A stretch of 64,000 nt of DNA from Phycisphaerae bacterium. Lineage in GTDB: Bacteria; Planctomycetota; Phycisphaerae; Sedimentisphaerales; Anaerobacaceae. Shown here in pieces: positions 61,958 to 64,000 of the stretch; positions within the stretch are counted from its first letter, which is position 1, and each line of letters begins with the position of its first letter. The notes under the pieces are model-generated. The model was given only the letters and a program-made list of their open reading frames with translations. It had not been told where the DNA came from and did no database searches. Position numbers and translations under genes: made by a program. The stretch is from positions 1 through 64,000 of the forward strand of contig JAUVVQ010000010.1 of the NCBI GenBank assembly GCA_030604525.1, written 5' to 3'.

Positions 61958-63244
61958 TTGAAATTAACCGTTCAAAAATCACAACTTCAGGGTCAGGTCA
62001 AAATCCCACCATCGAAATCACACACCATCCGTGCCGTCGCTATCGGCTCTTTAGCAAATGGCCAGAGCACCATCAAAAAACCGCTCAACTCCAGCGATAC
62101 TCTCTCCGCCGTTAATTGCTATAACGCACTCGGCGCAAAAATCGATACCTCCGACTCCAACCTCTGGAAAATAACAGGCAACGCCGGCAAACCAAACCAG
62201 CCTGAAAATATCATCGATGTCGGCAATTCCGGAACAACATTAAGAATCGCTATCGGCTCCGCATCACTCGCTGAAACCGAGCAGACTATTACTTTCACCG
62301 GCGATAAGCAAATCCAGGCCAGACCGCTCGGACCTCTAATGAACGCCCTGGAAAATCTCGGCGCAAAATGCTCCTCACAAAACAAAACAGGAAAAGTCCC
62401 CGTCAAAATCTCAGGAAAACTAAAAGGAGGATACACAACAATCGAAGCTAAGACAAGTCAGTTCCTCTCCTCGCTGCTGCTCTGTGCTCCACTCGCCGAA
62501 AAAGATACCGAAATCGATGTAACCGTCCTCAACGAACCCGGCTATGTCCAGATGACGCTCGACTGGCTCGATAAACAAAATATCAAATACCAGAATGACA
62601 ATTTTAAAAAATTCAAAATAACCGGTTCGCAGTCATACATCCCCTTCGAAACAGCCATCCCCGCCGACTTCTCCAGCGCAACTTTCTTCCTCTGCGCTGC
62701 AGCCCTCGCCGCAGATAACCAGGTTACTCTAACAGGCCTCGACCTCAACGACTCGCAGCCGGACAAAGCCGTCATCGAATACTTAAAACAAATGGGCGCA
62801 GATATCAAAACAGAACCAAACGCAATCACTATTAAAAAATCCCAACTTAAAGGCGCCTGCCTGGATATGAACCAGACGCCCGACGCCCTGCCCGCTATGG
62901 CCGTCACCGCCGCATTCGCAAAAGGCACCACAAAACTCATAAACGTCGAGCAGGCAAGAAGCAAAGAAACCGACAGAATCAAAACTATGACCGAAGAACT
63001 AACCAAACTAAACGTAAACCTCGAAGAGCTATCCGACGGCCTCGTTATTCATCAAAGCAAACCAAAACCCGCAGACCTCAATGGACACTCCGACCACCGT
63101 ATCGTAATGGCGCTCGCCGTCGCCGGCTTAATGCTCGATGGCAAAACCACCATCTCCACCGCAGAAGCTATCAACGTTACATTCCCGCAATTCATAAAAC
63201 TGATGACCGCACTTGGCGCAAAAATTCAAGCAATAAAATCATAA
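61958..63244 (+). CDS. aroA: 3-phosphoshikimate 1-carboxyvinyltransferase (EPSP synthase)
   Basis: The sixth shikimate-pathway step, joining PEP to shikimate-3-phosphate. Motifs are PPSKSHTIRAVAIGSL (substrate-binding Lys19), GNSGTTLRIAIG (PEP-binding), ARSKETDRIKTM and GHSDHRIVMALAVAG. At 428 residues it is standard. The start is a TTG at 61958 with AAGGAAG upstream; no ATG lies nearby in frame. It is followed 46 bases later by the isochorismatase-like gene. Confidence 0.95.
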   Translation: MKLTVQKSQLQGQVKIPPSKSHTIRAVAIGSLANGQSTIKKPLNSSDTLSAVNCYNALGAKIDTSDSNLWKITGNAGKPNQPENIIDVGNSGTTLRIAIGSASLAETEQTITFTGDKQIQARPLGPLMNALENLGAKCSSQNKTGKVPVKISGKLKGGYTTIEAKTSQFLSSLLLCAPLAEKDTEIDVTVLNEPGYVQMTLDWLDKQNIKYQNDNFKKFKITGSQSYIPFETAIPADFSSATFFLCAAALAADNQVTLTGLDLNDSQPDKAVIEYLKQMGADIKTEPNAITIKKSQLKGACLDMNQTPDALPAMAVTAAFAKGTTKLINVEQARSKETDRIKTMTEELTKLNVNLEELSDGLVIHQSKPKPADLNGHSDHRIVMALAVAGLMLDGKTTISTAEAINVTFPQFIKLMTALGAKIQAIKS

Positions 63245-63290
63245 AAATTGAAGTTGCAAAGTTACTTTCGGATTTCGAAAGGATACAAAA

Positions 63291-63926
63291 ATGAAAAAAA
63301 TCTCTATCCTTTTATGCTTAACCTTATTTACCGTCACCGGCTGCACCAGCTATGAAAGTGCCGAGGAAACCATCGTTGACCAGTGGACCACCGTAAAAAC
63401 CCCGCCGCCACCAAAACTCGAAATGGTAAACATCAAACCAAAAACTACCGCCCTGCTCATCCTTGATATCCAGAACAACAACTGCAATATGAACCGAAGA
63501 CCACGCTGCGTCGCTTCCATCCCAAAAATCAAAATACTCCTCGAAAAGGCAAGAGCCAATCACATCCCCGTCATCTATTCCCTTACAAGCTCCGCTGACA
63601 AAGCTGACATCAGAAAAGAGCTAAAACCCCTGCCCGGCGAACCGGCCGTCAAATCCGGACCTGACAAATTCTTCAACACCAACATAGAGCAAATCTTAAA
63701 AGATATGAACATTGAAACCGTTATCCTGGTCGGCACATCCGCACACGGCGCCGTCCTGAACACCGCCGCCGGTGCCGCCACAAGGGGCTACCAAATCATC
63801 GTCCCCGTCGATGGCGTCTCTGCAGGCAATAAATACCCCGAACAGTACACCGCATGGCACCTGATGAACGCTCCCGGAACAAGAGGCCGAACAACCTTAA
63901 CAAAAATAAATCTCATAAAATTCTAA
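63291..63926 (+). CDS. Isochorismatase-like lipoprotein, catalytic Cys missing
   Basis: A 211-residue protein with signal peptide and lipobox (FTVTGC, Cys18), placing it outside the cytoplasm. The cysteine-hydrolase (isochorismatase) fold follows: Asp59 in LLILDIQNNN and Lys121 in AVKSGPDKFF match two of the catalytic triad. The third motif reads VGTSAHGAVLNTA, so Ala154 replaces the nucleophilic Cys of the TxxCVxxTA motif. Hydrolase activity is therefore unlikely and a binding role possible. AAAGGAT precedes the ATG. It may be co-transcribed with aroA. Confidence 0.88.
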   Translation: MKKISILLCLTLFTVTGCTSYESAEETIVDQWTTVKTPPPPKLEMVNIKPKTTALLILDIQNNNCNMNRRPRCVASIPKIKILLEKARANHIPVIYSLTSSADKADIRKELKPLPGEPAVKSGPDKFFNTNIEQILKDMNIETVILVGTSAHGAVLNTAAGAATRGYQIIVPVDGVSAGNKYPEQYTAWHLMNAPGTRGRTTLTKINLIKF

Positions 63927-64000
63927 AAAATATATAAACCCGCATTTCCCAAGTAAACAGTGACAAATGAATTGAATTATGATAGTATAGAGCTTATGGA

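Overview
The window looks like a chromosomal stretch from an anaerobic bacterium, most likely a planctomycete of the Phycisphaerae type. This is an inference from gene content: a subtilisin-like protease ending in a type I dockerin, a secreted LamG protein, a SUMF1-fold membrane protein, an exosortase/EpsI polysaccharide locus, a two-subunit glycine decarboxylase, and a long pyruvate:ferredoxin oxidoreductase that points to anaerobic metabolism. No rRNA or tRNA gene was recognised.

Layout. 0-4.9 kb is accessory DNA: two leftward genes separated by attC-like recombination sites (an integrase-less integron cassette array), a GIY-YIG protein among palindromic repeats, and a tandem pair of double-hairpin units. 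5-16.6 kb is housekeeping: SppA peptidase, an LpxL-type acyltransferase, the glycine cleavage operon gcvT-gcvH-gcvPA-gcvPB followed by a B12-binding-type radical SAM protein and a small tautomerase, then a secreted LamG protein. 16.6-20.7 kb is again accessory, with degenerate and tandem repeats and poorly characterised genes. 20.7-24 kb holds a histidine-kinase-like protein without its phospho-acceptor histidine, a macrodomain protein and a zinc alcohol dehydrogenase.

24.4-32.8 kb is a leftward operon: SpoIIE-type phosphatase, cmk, plsC, a TrkA-C membrane protein, ispH, rpsA (with a long acidic repeat tail) and an RNase HII-like protein. The order cmk-plsC-ispH-rpsA resembles the arrangement known from Clostridia. 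33.8-45.6 kb is a leftward exopolysaccharide/exosortase operon: export lipoprotein, exosortase, EpsI-like protein, giant TPR protein, Wzc-like chain-length/kinase protein with a degenerate P-loop, and sugar epimerase. It is preceded by a perfect 26-bp palindrome.

46.6-50.2 kb is nifJ; 50.6-51.8 kb an arylsulfotransferase-like protein; 51.8-52.3 kb a MITE-like element and a possible small RNA. 52.5-58.4 kb is a leftward run pyrR-pyrB-pyrC-NYN nuclease-sensor kinase-response regulator, preceded by a PilZ protein. The right end carries the dockerin protease, aroA and a secreted isochorismatase-like lipoprotein that has lost its catalytic cysteine.

The most unusual signals are the cassette array carrying an 830-residue sacsin/NO VEIN-like ATPase, and the recurrence of enzyme families with a lost catalytic residue (histidine kinase, BY-kinase, subtilase, isochorismatase, SUMF1). 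Functions come from reading motifs by eye; no database search was run.
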